8,225 nt of DNA from Acidobacteriaceae bacterium (lineage in GTDB: Bacteria > Acidobacteriota > Terriglobia > Terriglobales > Acidobacteriaceae), in NCBI GenBank assembly GCA_003151875.1, contig PLYW01000252.1:1-8225 (forward strand). Direction: 5' to 3'. The notes under the pieces were generated by a model. It worked only from the letters and a program-made list of their open reading frames with translations, was not told the DNA's origin and did no database searches. Position 1 is the stretch's first letter. Each line of letters starts with the position of its first letter. Made by a program: the position numbers and the translations under genes. Positions 1-5,729 of this stretch are shown one piece after another.

Positions 1-958
1 CCAGGCAGCAAGCCCCTTCGGTGGCAGCGCGGGCGGAGGCGGAACGCGGACCTACACCCAGGAAGTTCCGTTCGACTTCAGCGGCTTCGACTTCAATGAC
101 TACGCCGAAGGCGCGGGTGCGGCCGGCCGCAAAGGCGGCGGTGGCGGATTCCGCGACATCTTCTCTGGTATCTTCGGCGGCGGCCGCGAGGCGCCGATGA
201 CGCGGCCCGAAGCCGGCGAAGATCTGGAATACCAGGTGAACGTCGGCTTCTGGCAGGCGATCAAGGGCACCGAGATGCAGCTCACGATTCCCCGCCGCGA
301 ACTTTGCACCAACTGCCACGGCCAAGGCTTTCTTGAGCGCCCGGGCCCGTGTCCCGAGTGCCACGGCAAGGGACAGATCACGCAGAAGAGCGGCAGCATG
401 AAATTCAACGTGGTGTGCCCGCGCTGCGGCGGCAGCGGCAAGGACCGCACCGTGTGCCCGGTTTGCCACGGCGACGGCCGCATCGAGCACAGTGACGTGC
501 TGAAGGTCCGCATCAAGCCGGGAACGCGCGACGGCCAGCGCATCCGCCTGCCGGGCCGCGGCAACGCCGGGACCATGGGCGCACCCGCAGGCGATCTCTA
601 CATCATCGTGCGGTCGGGCGAGCATCCGGTGTTCAAGCGCGAGGGCAACGACATTCATCTCACTGTGCCGGCGAGCGTCAGCGAAGCCGCGCTGGGCGCC
701 AAGATCGAGGTGCCGACCATCGATGGCCGGGCGCTGCTGAAGATTCCGCCGGGCACGCAATCCGGGCAGAGGCTGCGCCTGCGGGAAAAGGGCGTTCCTT
801 CGGCGGTCAAGGAAGGCGCGCGCGGCGACGAGATTGTCGAGATCAAGCTGGTGCCTCCGAAGGTCAGCGACGAGCGCTCGAAGGAAATCTTGCGCGAGCT
901 GGCAAAGCTGAATCCCGAAGATCCGCGGGAGCAATTATGGAAGCAAATCGGCAGTTAG
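1..958 (+). CDS. dnaJ: Chaperone protein DnaJ (Hsp40), 5'-truncated by window edge
   Basis: DnaJ is the cytoplasmic J-domain co-chaperone that delivers unfolded clients to DnaK and stimulates its ATPase. The reading frame is open from base 2 and gives 318 residues here; the J-domain with its HPD motif must lie upstream of the window. Visible in order are a Gly/Phe-rich linker (about bases 2-200, ending in FRDIFSGIFGGG), the start of the first client-binding domain, a zinc region at 305-478 with four CxxCxGxG motifs (CTNCHGQG, CPECHGKG, CPRCGGSG, CPVCHGDG; cysteine starts 15, 22 and 13 residues apart), and the C-terminal beta-sandwich domains. All eight zinc-binding cysteines are intact, so this is a type I DnaJ. 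The TAG stop at 956-958 is the first TAG of a 7-bp repeat array. An HspR-like regulator follows on the same strand, as in known dnaK-dnaJ-hspR operons. An internal ATG at 197 is not a credible start because the G/F linker lies before it. Confidence 0.97.
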   Translation, partial: QAASPFGGSAGGGGTRTYTQEVPFDFSGFDFNDYAEGAGAAGRKGGGGGFRDIFSGIFGGGREAPMTRPEAGEDLEYQVNVGFWQAIKGTEMQLTIPRRELCTNCHGQGFLERPGPCPECHGKGQITQKSGSMKFNVVCPRCGGSGKDRTVCPVCHGDGRIEHSDVLKVRIKPGTRDGQRIRLPGRGNAGTMGAPAGDLYIIVRSGEHPVFKREGNDIHLTVPASVSEAALGAKIEVPTIDGRALLKIPPGTQSGQRLRLREKGVPSAVKEGARGDEIVEIKLVPPKVSDERSKEILRELAKLNPEDPREQLWKQIGS

Positions 959-1023
959 CATTTAGCACTCAGCCTTTGGCAGTTAGGTCTTGGCTAATTG
1001 CTAAGTGCTAACTGCTGAGTGCC
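952..1023. repeat. Heptamer repeat array with inverted arms between dnaJ and the hspR-like gene
   Basis: This stretch has a 7-bp period. The left half reads as units of the type NTTAGCA, with TAG at 956 (the dnaJ stop), 963 and 984. The right half reads as the reverse complement, TGCTAAN, with TAA at 995, 1002 and 1009 and TGA at 1016, all exactly 7 apart. The arms 952-974 and 992-1014 are inverted copies matching at 20 of 23 positions, plus one G-U pair in RNA, around a 17-nt loop. Transcribed RNA could therefore form a long, AU-containing hairpin between the two genes. No U-tract follows, so it does not look like a standard intrinsic terminator. It may act as an RNA-stability or processing element, but that is inference. 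Confidence 0.8.
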
Positions 1024-1038
1024 GCCTCGGAGAGGACT

Positions 1039-1431
1039 ATGGCCAAGCGCAAGAAACAAGGCGCATACATGATCAGCGCGGTGGCGGAGATGTACGACAT
1101 CCACCCGCAGACGTTGCGCCTGTATGAACGCGAAGGCCTGCTGAAGCCGTCGCGCACCGAAGGCAACACGCGCCTTTACACCGACGAAGATATCGAGCGC
1201 CTGGAGTTGATCCTGTCGCTGGCGCGCGACCTGGGAGTGAACATCTCGGGCATCGCCATTATTCTGCAAATGCGCGAGCGCATGGACGAAATGCAGCGCC
1301 AGATGGCGGGCTTCGTCAGCTACGTGCGCAACGAGGTGATGGCGCGCGCGCAAAACGCCGATCCCAGCCGCGGGGCCCTGGTGCCGCTGCGGCGTGGCAT
1401 CGTCATCAAGCCGGAGAAGAAGAAACAGTAG
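1039..1431 (+). CDS. hspR: MerR-family heat-shock repressor, HspR-like
   Basis: This is a 130-residue DNA-binding regulator of the MerR superfamily. HspR proteins repress dnaK/dnaJ-type operons by binding HAIR inverted repeats, with DnaK as co-repressor in studied species. The N-terminal winged helix-turn-helix covers about residues 10-75, including YMISAVAEMYDIHPQTLRLYE and the wing segment GNTRLYTDEDIERL. The ISAVAE...HPQTLRxYE...GLLxPxRTxGxxRxY pattern is the HspR-type signature. A short helix rich in Met, Glu and Arg (about 85-110) follows, as expected for dimerisation. The tail is basic (KPEKKKQ). There is no large effector domain, consistent with HspR. A strong Shine-Dalgarno (GGAGAGGA, 1029-1036) sits just before the ATG. 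It lies 80 bp downstream of dnaJ on the same strand, which supports the assignment and suggests autoregulation of the whole operon. No HAIR site (CTTGAGT-N7-ACTCAAG) is visible in the window; it would be expected upstream of the operon. The exact symbol is inferred from sequence and context. Confidence 0.85.
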   Translation: MAKRKKQGAYMISAVAEMYDIHPQTLRLYEREGLLKPSRTEGNTRLYTDEDIERLELILSLARDLGVNISGIAIILQMRERMDEMQRQMAGFVSYVRNEVMARAQNADPSRGALVPLRRGIVIKPEKKKQ

Positions 1432-1453
1432 TCAGTAGTCAGTAGCCAGTTGG
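1426..1453 (+). repeat. CAGTAGT heptamer array overlapping the end of the hspR-like gene
   Basis: Units are CAGTAGT (1426-1432), CAGTAGT (1433-1439), CAGTAGC (1440-1446) and a degenerate CAGTTGG (1447-1453). The gene's stop TAG (1429-1431) lies inside the first unit. TAG recurs at 1436 and 1443, so the three TAGs fall in three different frames. A related array lies at the end of the TPR gene on the opposite strand (3326-3346). Confidence 0.75.
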
Positions 1454-1457
1454 CAGA

Positions 1458-1482
1458 CGCCTGCTCTACCGAATCGCAGGCG
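1458..1482. terminator. Possible hairpin between convergent genes
   Basis: CGCCTGC (1458-1464) and GCAGGCG (1476-1482) form a perfect 7-bp stem around an 11-nt loop, centred between the convergent hspR-like and propeller genes (stops at 1431 and 1496). It could serve both strands. There is no T-run on either side, so a role in termination is only suggested by its position. Confidence 0.3.
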
Positions 1483-1495
1483 GTCCACTTCACCG

Positions 1496-3100
1496 TCACA
1501 ACAGCCCATACATAACAACCTGGTTCTCGGCCCCGACGAAAACCTTTCCGTCGGCGATGGTCGGGACCGTGAACTTTATCGCCAGCCCCACGCGGTCGCG
1601 GCTTGGGTTCTGCTCGGAGTTGTACAGCTCGGTCCCCAGGTTGGTTGCGTCGTAGGCGCGCAATACCGCGTTGCGCCCTCCATAGGTGTCGTTCTCAATG
1701 ATCCAGGCGATCCCATTGTTTGTGCCATTGGACGAGACCGACGGCGTGGGTCCAGGAAAGTTGAAGTACTCCGGCGAGGCGGAGGTGGAACCGGTGGAAA
1801 GCTGCTGCGCGTGAGGATCGAAGGCGAAGGCTTTCAGGTGATCGTAGGCGCCGCCAAAGTAAGCCGTGTTGTTCCAGAAGGCGGGAGCGCCAAAAATGCT
1901 GCCAATCGCGTAGGGGATGGTTTGCACGATCTGACTGTCGCTGCCCGCGTGGAAGTGTCCCATATTGTCTCGATTCACCAGATCGATAGTGCCTTCTTTG
2001 CCGACCTGTATCAGCAGGTGGGGATAGGGCGTACCCGGCTGATCGGGAAGAAGCAGAGCGCCGCCGGAGCCGAAGTCGGCGTCGTTCTGATCCAAGGTGT
2101 GCTGGTTCCAGGGAGTGAAATAGTCGCGCAAAGAGATTGATCCGCCGACGCTCAGCCAAGCCAGGCGGAGAACGCTGTCCCCGAAATCTGTGCCCCCGTC
2201 GAAGCCACCGTTGCCGGTCGTAGCATAGATCGATCCCCCGGAATCAGCTGCCGGACCGGCGCCGCCGCCCCAGAAGCCGCCTTCGTAACCGTTCGGGGTG
2301 TCCACATAAAGGCCGGTGCGAGCCAGATTCGACTCGCTGAACGACATTACGTAGCCGTGATAACTGCCGAGGTCGCAATGCGAGGCCCAGGCAATGACAA
2401 CCTGTCCCCTCAGCACCAGCAACGCCGAACGCTGCCCTTCCACCAGCGGGTCAAAAGTGAGAATGCCCCCGACGGAGCCGGTACCGTTGCCCGGTGACGT
2501 GGCGGTAATGCGAACCGGCGCCACTTTGTCTTGGCCCGTCTTGATATCGAGTGCATGCAAGGTCTGATAGAAGGATGTGATGTGGGTTACGTTGTCATAC
2601 TGTTTCGTCTTGGCAACCAGGTACATAGTACCGCTGGTAGTATCGATTGCCGGGGTCCCGGTTATGCCAATCTCGGGAACCAGGTCGCCACAATTCACGT
2701 CGCTGCTGGAAACAGGACTAATTACGTAGCGAAATCCCAGCGAGGCAAGAAGATTGTTGCGCCAAAGTTGCTGTCCACTGTTCACGTCGAAGGCATAAAC
2801 CTGATCGTGCTCGGTGGCGATGAACAACACGTTGTGCGAGGTCCCGCCAATCGTGAGGCCCGGCACGTAGAGGGGCTGCGCATAAACGAAGCCCTGCACC
2901 GCAAACGTCGCCCGCTTACCGAACGATTGCGTCCTCACATTCGACAGAGTAAGGACCGTTTCCTGCGAGTTGGAACCCGAGCGGTAATTGTCGTTGTGGT
3001 ACGTCGGCACAGCAACCTGCGCCATCACGAAGGTAGCACTTACGAACAACCACGCGGCCAAGCAGCCACAGCGTAATACACCGGAACACATGTTCTTCAT
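1496..3100 (-). CDS. Secreted PQQ-like beta-propeller protein
   Basis: This is a 534-residue exported protein with the repeat pattern of quinoprotein-like (PQQ/BamB-type) beta-propellers. Residues 1-27 form a signal peptide: Lys2 and Arg10, a hydrophobic stretch around LAAWLFVSATFV, and likely cleavage after VMA. Blade-like segments follow: VYAFDVNSGQQLW (about 101-113), LHALDIKTGQ (181-190), AADSGGSIYATTGNGG (283-298), LIQVGKEGTIDLVNRD (363-378), APAFWNNTAYFGGAYD (405-420), VLRAYDATNLG (479-489) and the closing VPTIADGKVFVG (512-523). I see no catalytic or haem-binding motif (no CxxCH), so it is more likely a binding or structural propeller than a dehydrogenase. The frame is open to an ATG at 3151. 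I prefer the ATG at 3100 because it gives a normal-length signal peptide and because a promoter-like pair overlaps the upstream ATG. AGGGGA at 3112-3117 is a distant Shine-Dalgarno candidate. The substrate is unknown. Confidence 0.8.
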   Translation of the reverse strand: MKNMCSGVLRCGCLAAWLFVSATFVMAQVAVPTYHNDNYRSGSNSQETVLTLSNVRTQSFGKRATFAVQGFVYAQPLYVPGLTIGGTSHNVLFIATEHDQVYAFDVNSGQQLWRNNLLASLGFRYVISPVSSSDVNCGDLVPEIGITGTPAIDTTSGTMYLVAKTKQYDNVTHITSFYQTLHALDIKTGQDKVAPVRITATSPGNGTGSVGGILTFDPLVEGQRSALLVLRGQVVIAWASHCDLGSYHGYVMSFSESNLARTGLYVDTPNGYEGGFWGGGAGPAADSGGSIYATTGNGGFDGGTDFGDSVLRLAWLSVGGSISLRDYFTPWNQHTLDQNDADFGSGGALLLPDQPGTPYPHLLIQVGKEGTIDLVNRDNMGHFHAGSDSQIVQTIPYAIGSIFGAPAFWNNTAYFGGAYDHLKAFAFDPHAQQLSTGSTSASPEYFNFPGPTPSVSSNGTNNGIAWIIENDTYGGRNAVLRAYDATNLGTELYNSEQNPSRDRVGLAIKFTVPTIADGKVFVGAENQVVMYGLL

Positions 3101-3149
3101 AGCGACCGAGGTCCCCTGTGCGAAAGTAGCCTGACGGAAGAGAGGCGTC

Positions 3150-3177
3150 ATTATCCCACAAAAGCCAGCGCATACAA
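3150..3177 (-). promoter_or_regulatory. Candidate sigma-70-type promoter for the propeller gene
   Basis: On the minus strand, TTGTAT (3177-3172) and GATAAT (3155-3150) are separated by 16 bp. The -10 matches the consensus at 5 of 6 positions and the -35 at 3 of 6. Transcription would start near 3143, giving a leader of about 43 nt to the ATG at 3100. It overlaps the alternative ATG at 3151 and so argues against that start. Prediction by eye only. Confidence 0.3.
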
Positions 3178-3257
3178 CGACTTTCTCTGGAATCGTGCAT
3201 CTGGGTCAGACGGCTGTGGATTCGAAAAACGTGCCAGGCGAGAGTGAGTATAGGGGG

Positions 3258-3307
3258 CCTTCGACTCCGGCGGCGAAGCGCCGCCTGCGCTCAGGATGAC
3301 AGAAGGG
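3258..3307. repeat. Dispersed palindromic element, copy A
   Basis: A GC-rich hairpin core, GGCGGCG-AAG-CGCCGCC (3269-3285, perfect 7-bp stem), is followed by a GGATGACA end (3294-3301) and GAAGGG. A second, diverged element with the same layout lies at 4509-4562. The rest of the 3152-3340 gap holds the candidate promoter of the propeller gene and the heptamer array at the end of the TPR gene; I see no ORF there. Confidence 0.5.
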
Positions 3308-3325
3308 AGGAACTGACGAGCGGCG

Positions 3326-3346
3326 ACTGACTACTACTGGCTACTG
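3326..3346 (-). repeat. CAGTAGT heptamer array overlapping the end of the TPR gene
   Basis: Read on the minus strand, the units are CAGTAGC (3346-3340), CAGTAGT (3339-3333) and AGTCAGT (3332-3326). The TPR gene's stop TAG (3343-3341) is inside the first unit. Another TAG starts exactly 7 bases later at 3336, and a third at 3333. The same family is found at the end of the hspR-like gene, also in sense orientation to the gene it terminates. Confidence 0.7.
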
Positions 3347-3898
3347 CTTTTTCAGCTTGTCCACTTCTTCCCTGGCCCGCTTGGCGTACGGTCCATCGGG
3401 CAGGATCTTCAAGTAGGCCTGGTAATTTTCCACGGCGCCGGCCTTGTCGCCGGTCTTATTCAACACTTCTGCCAGTTTGAAGGTGGCCTCGGCATCGTGG
3501 GGCTTGTACTCCAGCGCCTCGCGATAGCGGCTGATAGCGGCGGGATAATTCTGCTTGACCTTGAAGTAGAAGTCGCCGATCTCCACATCCTTCATCGCCC
3601 GCATGGGACTGTAGGGTGTGAATTCATCGACATCACTAGCATTGTTTCCCAGCTCCGCCTCGGGATGCTTTTTGGCATCGTCGGCGGGAGGCGAGATGTC
3701 GATCCGCGTCTGCTTGCTGGAGCTTTCTCCGGCAGGGACGTTGTCGGAGCGCGGCGGATTCTTGCGGTTGTCTTTCGGTGGCGGCGCCGACCTATCGGTG
3801 GGGACCTGTTCGACCGGCTGCTGATCTTGCGCGCTGGCAACCCCGGTAAACCAGAGACAAAGTAGGGCGAGAATCAGATAGCGAAAACGCACTCCCAT
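3341..3898 (-). CDS. Exported tetratricopeptide-repeat protein
   Basis: This is a 185-residue protein. Residues 1-24 are a signal peptide: Arg4 and Arg6, the hydrophobic run YLILALLCLWFTGV, and an ASAQ cleavage site. Residues 25-100 are a hydrophilic, Pro-, Lys- and Asp-rich linker, probably disordered. Two TPR units follow, about 105-134 (GDFYFKVKQNYPAAISRYREALEYKP) in abbreviated view G-D-F-Y-F...Y-P-A-A-I, and about 136-169 (ATFKLAEVLNKTGDKAGAVE onwards). The tail is basic, KLKKQ. The first TPR resembles the N-terminal repeats of BamD-type proteins, but the protein is too short for BamD and lacks a clear lipobox. It probably acts in the periplasm as a protein-binding adaptor; the partner is unknown. 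The start has no convincing Shine-Dalgarno. It lies 52 bp downstream of the DUF4442 gene on the same strand and may share its transcript. Confidence 0.82.
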   Translation of the reverse strand: MGVRFRYLILALLCLWFTGVASAQDQQPVEQVPTDRSAPPPKDNRKNPPRSDNVPAGESSSKQTRIDISPPADDAKKHPEAELGNNASDVDEFTPYSPMRAMKDVEIGDFYFKVKQNYPAAISRYREALEYKPHDAEATFKLAEVLNKTGDKAGAVENYQAYLKILPDGPYAKRAREEVDKLKKQ

Positions 3899-3950
3899 AT
3901 TCTATTGCAACCCGGAAACTCTGTTGAGGACTCGCGGATCGGATGGCCAC

Positions 3951-4394
3951 TCACTTTCGCCGGATGTGCAGCACCTTCTGTACCTCCGCGACCACCTCGC
4001 CGGCCTCGTCTTTCACCTCGACCAGGAATGTCGGCTCGTACTTTTCCTGGAGTTTGAGCTTTTCGCGGATCTCGTTGAGTTGCGCGTCGGTCAGGCGAAA
4101 CTCGGCCGTTACTCTTCCCTTCCCGGGCTTGCGGAAGCGGATGCTGGCGGCTTTGTCCCAGACAATGTAATCGCGGCCCAGGTTTTCCATCAGCATCAGC
4201 ATGTAAAAGGGGTCGGTCATGGAGTAGAGCGATCCTCCATAGTGCGTGCCGACGTAGTTGCGGTTCCAGAAGCGCAACTTCATTTCGACATCGACGGCCC
4301 GGTTGGATTGCCAGCGCACGCGAATTCCGGCGCCGCAAAACGGCGGCCAGATGTTGATGGCGCGCAGCATGAATCGTTGTAGTTTCGTGGCCAT
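3951..4394 (-). CDS. DUF4442 hot-dog-fold protein (possible thioesterase)
   Basis: This is a 147-residue soluble protein resembling DUF4442 members of the 4HBT hot-dog superfamily, many of which are acyl-CoA or acyl-ACP thioesterases. The central segment NRNYVGTHYGGSLYSMTDPF (residues 45-64) matches the hot-dog pattern in which a helix starting at N-x-x-G-T-x-x-G-G carries the active-site loop and Asp61 follows. The C-terminal strands (VTAEFRLTD, FLVEVKDEAGEVVAEVQKV) complete the sheet. No signal peptide is present, so it should be cytoplasmic. Activity and substrate are not shown by sequence. The start at 4394 lacks an obvious Shine-Dalgarno, but the N-terminus KLQRFMLRAINIWPPF is typical of the family, so this ATG is kept. 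It is upstream of the TPR gene and separated from the OmpA-like gene by a terminator, so it probably has its own promoter. Confidence 0.82.
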   Translation of the reverse strand: MATKLQRFMLRAINIWPPFCGAGIRVRWQSNRAVDVEMKLRFWNRNYVGTHYGGSLYSMTDPFYMLMLMENLGRDYIVWDKAASIRFRKPGKGRVTAEFRLTDAQLNEIREKLKLQEKYEPTFLVEVKDEAGEVVAEVQKVLHIRRK

Positions 4395-4508
4395 GGATTA
4401 GAACGATGATAGACCGTGAAGCGGGTTCAACAGAACAGCCCAAAACTTTGAGGCAAGCCTGTCGCCGGCTGAAGGGATACGGGATAACGTTGCAATGGAG
4501 AAACAGCA

Positions 4509-4562
4509 GGTTCCTCCGCTCGGTCGCCGCGGCGACCTCGTCGGGATGACAAAAATGAAGGG
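4509..4562. repeat. Dispersed palindromic element, copy B
   Basis: The core at 4522-4537 is a perfect 16-bp palindrome, GGTCGCCG followed by CGGCGACC. It is preceded by CTCCG and followed by GGATGACA (4544-4551), an A-run and GAAGGG. Copy A at 3258-3307 has the same order: CTCCG, a palindromic core of different sequence, GGATGACA, GAAGGG. Conserved ends with a varying palindromic middle are typical of REP-like intergenic elements. Confidence 0.5.
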
Positions 4563-4604
4563 ATTCAACGGCGCGGATGAAGCCACGCCCCTTCAGGTCC
4601 GCGG

Positions 4605-4637
4605 AAAACAAAAAGGCCGTCCACCATGGACGGCCTT
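4605..4637 (-). terminator. Rho-independent terminator of the OmpA-like gene
   Basis: Read on the minus strand, AAGGCCGTCCA (4637-4627) pairs perfectly with TGGACGGCCTT (4623-4613) around a 3-nt loop, an 11-bp stem. It is followed directly by a T-rich run (TTTTTGTTTT, through 4605). It lies 101 bp after the stop of the OmpA-like gene. On the plus strand the stem is followed by CCTCGG, so it acts only for minus-strand transcripts. It separates this gene from the DUF4442 gene. Confidence 0.9.
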
Positions 4638-4737
4638 CCTCGGATGGGCGCCTTTGGCCCTCAGACTCCCCAGGAGAAGAACCTTCAGCGCGTGGCCGAT
4701 TCCTTTTGCGGCCGCGCCTCTTCCCCGGCTACTGCTG

Positions 4738-5451
4738 CTATTGCAGTTGCGCGGATGTAGCCGACTCCGTCGCGTTGTTCGTCATCAGCGTGATATCCAC
4801 GCGGCGGTTCTTGGCCCGGCCGCCAGCGCTGGCGTTCGTGGCCACGGGATTGTCCTTACCCAGACCAATCAGGAAAATCTTGTGGGCCGGGACGTTATGT
4901 TTCTGCGCCATGTACTGGATGACGGCGTCGGCGCGGCGCTGGCTGAGCTGGTAGTTATAGTCGGCCGGCCCGGTCGAATCGGTGTAGCCTTCCACCTGAA
5001 CGATGTAGTGCCTCTGACTGCCGAACTGCTCCGCGAATTCGTCGAGCGCCTGCTTGTCCTTGCGCGTAAGCTCGGCCTTGTTGAAGCCGAACAAAACCGT
5101 CGTGTCGTTGACCGGCTTGTAGTTGTCCAGATTCTCCACCGTGCCCGCCAGGCTGGTCACGCGGTGCGAGGCCTGGGACGCGTTCTGATTGGCCTGGTCG
5201 GCAGCCTGACCCGCAGCCAAGGCTTTCTGATCGGCGGCGTCAGCCTGCGACTTCGCCTGCTGAACACCCTGTTGGGCGCGCGCGTCGGTGTCCCGGATGT
5301 CGTGAGTATTTTTCGCGGTCAGATCATCTAATTCATTGACCTTGTTGACCGTCGGCGTCACTTCGTTGCGTACGTAGTTCTTGGTGGCGCAGCCGACGGT
5401 GAACGGCAGGCTGCCGACCACCAGCGCTGCGATGAGGGTAAATCGATTCAT
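4738..5451 (-). CDS. OmpA/Pal-like peptidoglycan-associated lipoprotein
   Basis: This is a 237-residue envelope protein that likely ties the outer membrane to peptidoglycan. Residues 1-20 form a lipoprotein-type signal ending FTVG before Cys21 (T-V-G-C, a loose lipobox). Residues about 30-105 are an Ala/Gln/Asp-rich helical stretch (for example QAKSQADAADQKALAAGQAA), reminiscent of Lpp-type alanine coiled coils. Residues about 118-222 are an OmpA C-terminal domain: VLFGFNKAELT, VEGYTDSTGPADYNYQLSQR and NRRVDITLM. The Asp of TDSTG (158) and the Arg of the LSQRRA segment (173) are the residues that bind diaminopimelate in this family. The start at 5451 is set by a strong Shine-Dalgarno; the frame extends six codons further to 5469 but that start has none. 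It is not clearly the Tol-linked pal, since no tolB or ybgF neighbour is present. It is monocistronic, with its own terminator. Confidence 0.9.
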   Translation of the reverse strand: MNRFTLIAALVVGSLPFTVGCATKNYVRNEVTPTVNKVNELDDLTAKNTHDIRDTDARAQQGVQQAKSQADAADQKALAAGQAADQANQNASQASHRVTSLAGTVENLDNYKPVNDTTVLFGFNKAELTRKDKQALDEFAEQFGSQRHYIVQVEGYTDSTGPADYNYQLSQRRADAVIQYMAQKHNVPAHKIFLIGLGKDNPVATNASAGGRAKNRRVDITLMTNNATESATSAQLQ

Positions 5452-5459
5452 AGGATAAG

Positions 5460-5464
5460 CTCCT
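5460..5464 (-). promoter_or_regulatory. Shine-Dalgarno fixing the OmpA-like gene start
   Basis: AGGAG on the minus strand lies 8 nt before the ATG at 5451. It overlaps the coding sequence that would result from the upstream ATG at 5469, so the downstream start is favoured. Confidence 0.8.
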
Positions 5465-5598
5465 TGCAAACCTGCGACGGCATTCGACCCCAGCCGCCTG
5501 AGAACAAATGTGCAACCATGCTGCCATTGCCGGGTAGCTGTCGCGGGCAGAAATGCGTATTAGTTTCAATGGTTTAGGAGCAGGCGGGAGGCGTTCCT

Positions 5599-5627
5599 TT
5601 GGGGGTCGGCCTAACGAGCCGGATAAT
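5599..5627 (+). promoter_or_regulatory. Weak candidate promoter for uvrC
   Basis: TTGGGG (5599-5604) and GATAAT (5622-5627) are 17 bp apart. The -10 matches 5 of 6 consensus bases, the -35 only 3 of 6. A start near 5634 would give a leader of about 95 nt containing small GC stem-loops (for example CGGGG-TT-CCCCG, 5684-5695). The 278-bp divergent gap 5452-5729 must also hold the OmpA-like gene's promoter, for which I see no clear pair. Prediction by eye. Confidence 0.25.
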
Positions 5628-5729
5628 CCTGACGCGAGGAGTAGAATTTTTACCGGGTTGAGGGCGTTTGCGGGCGCCCGATTCGGGGTTCCCCGGTCAT
5701 CGCGTTATCGCTGTTCTCATCAGAATTGA

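Larger units (their letters stand above)
4395..4737. other. Gene-free interval between the DUF4442 and OmpA-like genes
   Basis: This 343-bp gap holds, from right to left, a roughly 100-bp 3' untranslated stretch of the OmpA-like gene, its intrinsic terminator (4605-4637), the second dispersed palindromic element (4509-4562), and about 110 bp next to the DUF4442 start that should contain that gene's promoter. I could not find a well-spaced -35/-10 pair there. Open frames across the gap have no coding character or ribosome binding site. Confidence 0.6.

Noticed and set aside
329..358. HAIR-like operator in the dnaJ coding region (CTTGAGC ... CCGAGTG)
   Set aside because: The half-sites do not match the HAIR consensus, the spacing is wrong, and the site lies in the zinc-finger codons.
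952..1023. CRISPR array or phage attachment site
   Set aside because: The units are 7 bp with no spacers of constant length, and no integrase or cas gene is present. The pattern is tandem and inverted heptamers.
1496..3100. PQQ-dependent alcohol or glucose dehydrogenase
   Set aside because: The propeller-type repeats are present, but I see no haem-binding CxxCH and no recognisable catalytic motif, so an enzyme call is not supported.
3341..3898. BamD outer-membrane assembly lipoprotein
   Set aside because: The first TPR is similar in wording, but only two TPRs are present, the length is short, and the signal peptide ends in an ASAQ site without a lipobox cysteine.
3874..4611. 245-codon minus-strand frame covering the DUF4442 gene in another frame
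   Set aside because: It overlaps the DUF4442 gene over its full length, and its sequence is arginine-rich and low in complexity, as for a frame-shifted shadow.
4495..5331. 278-codon plus-strand frame across the terminator and antisense to the OmpA-like gene
   Set aside because: It runs through an intrinsic terminator and a palindromic repeat and is antisense to a well-supported gene. The product has no family features.
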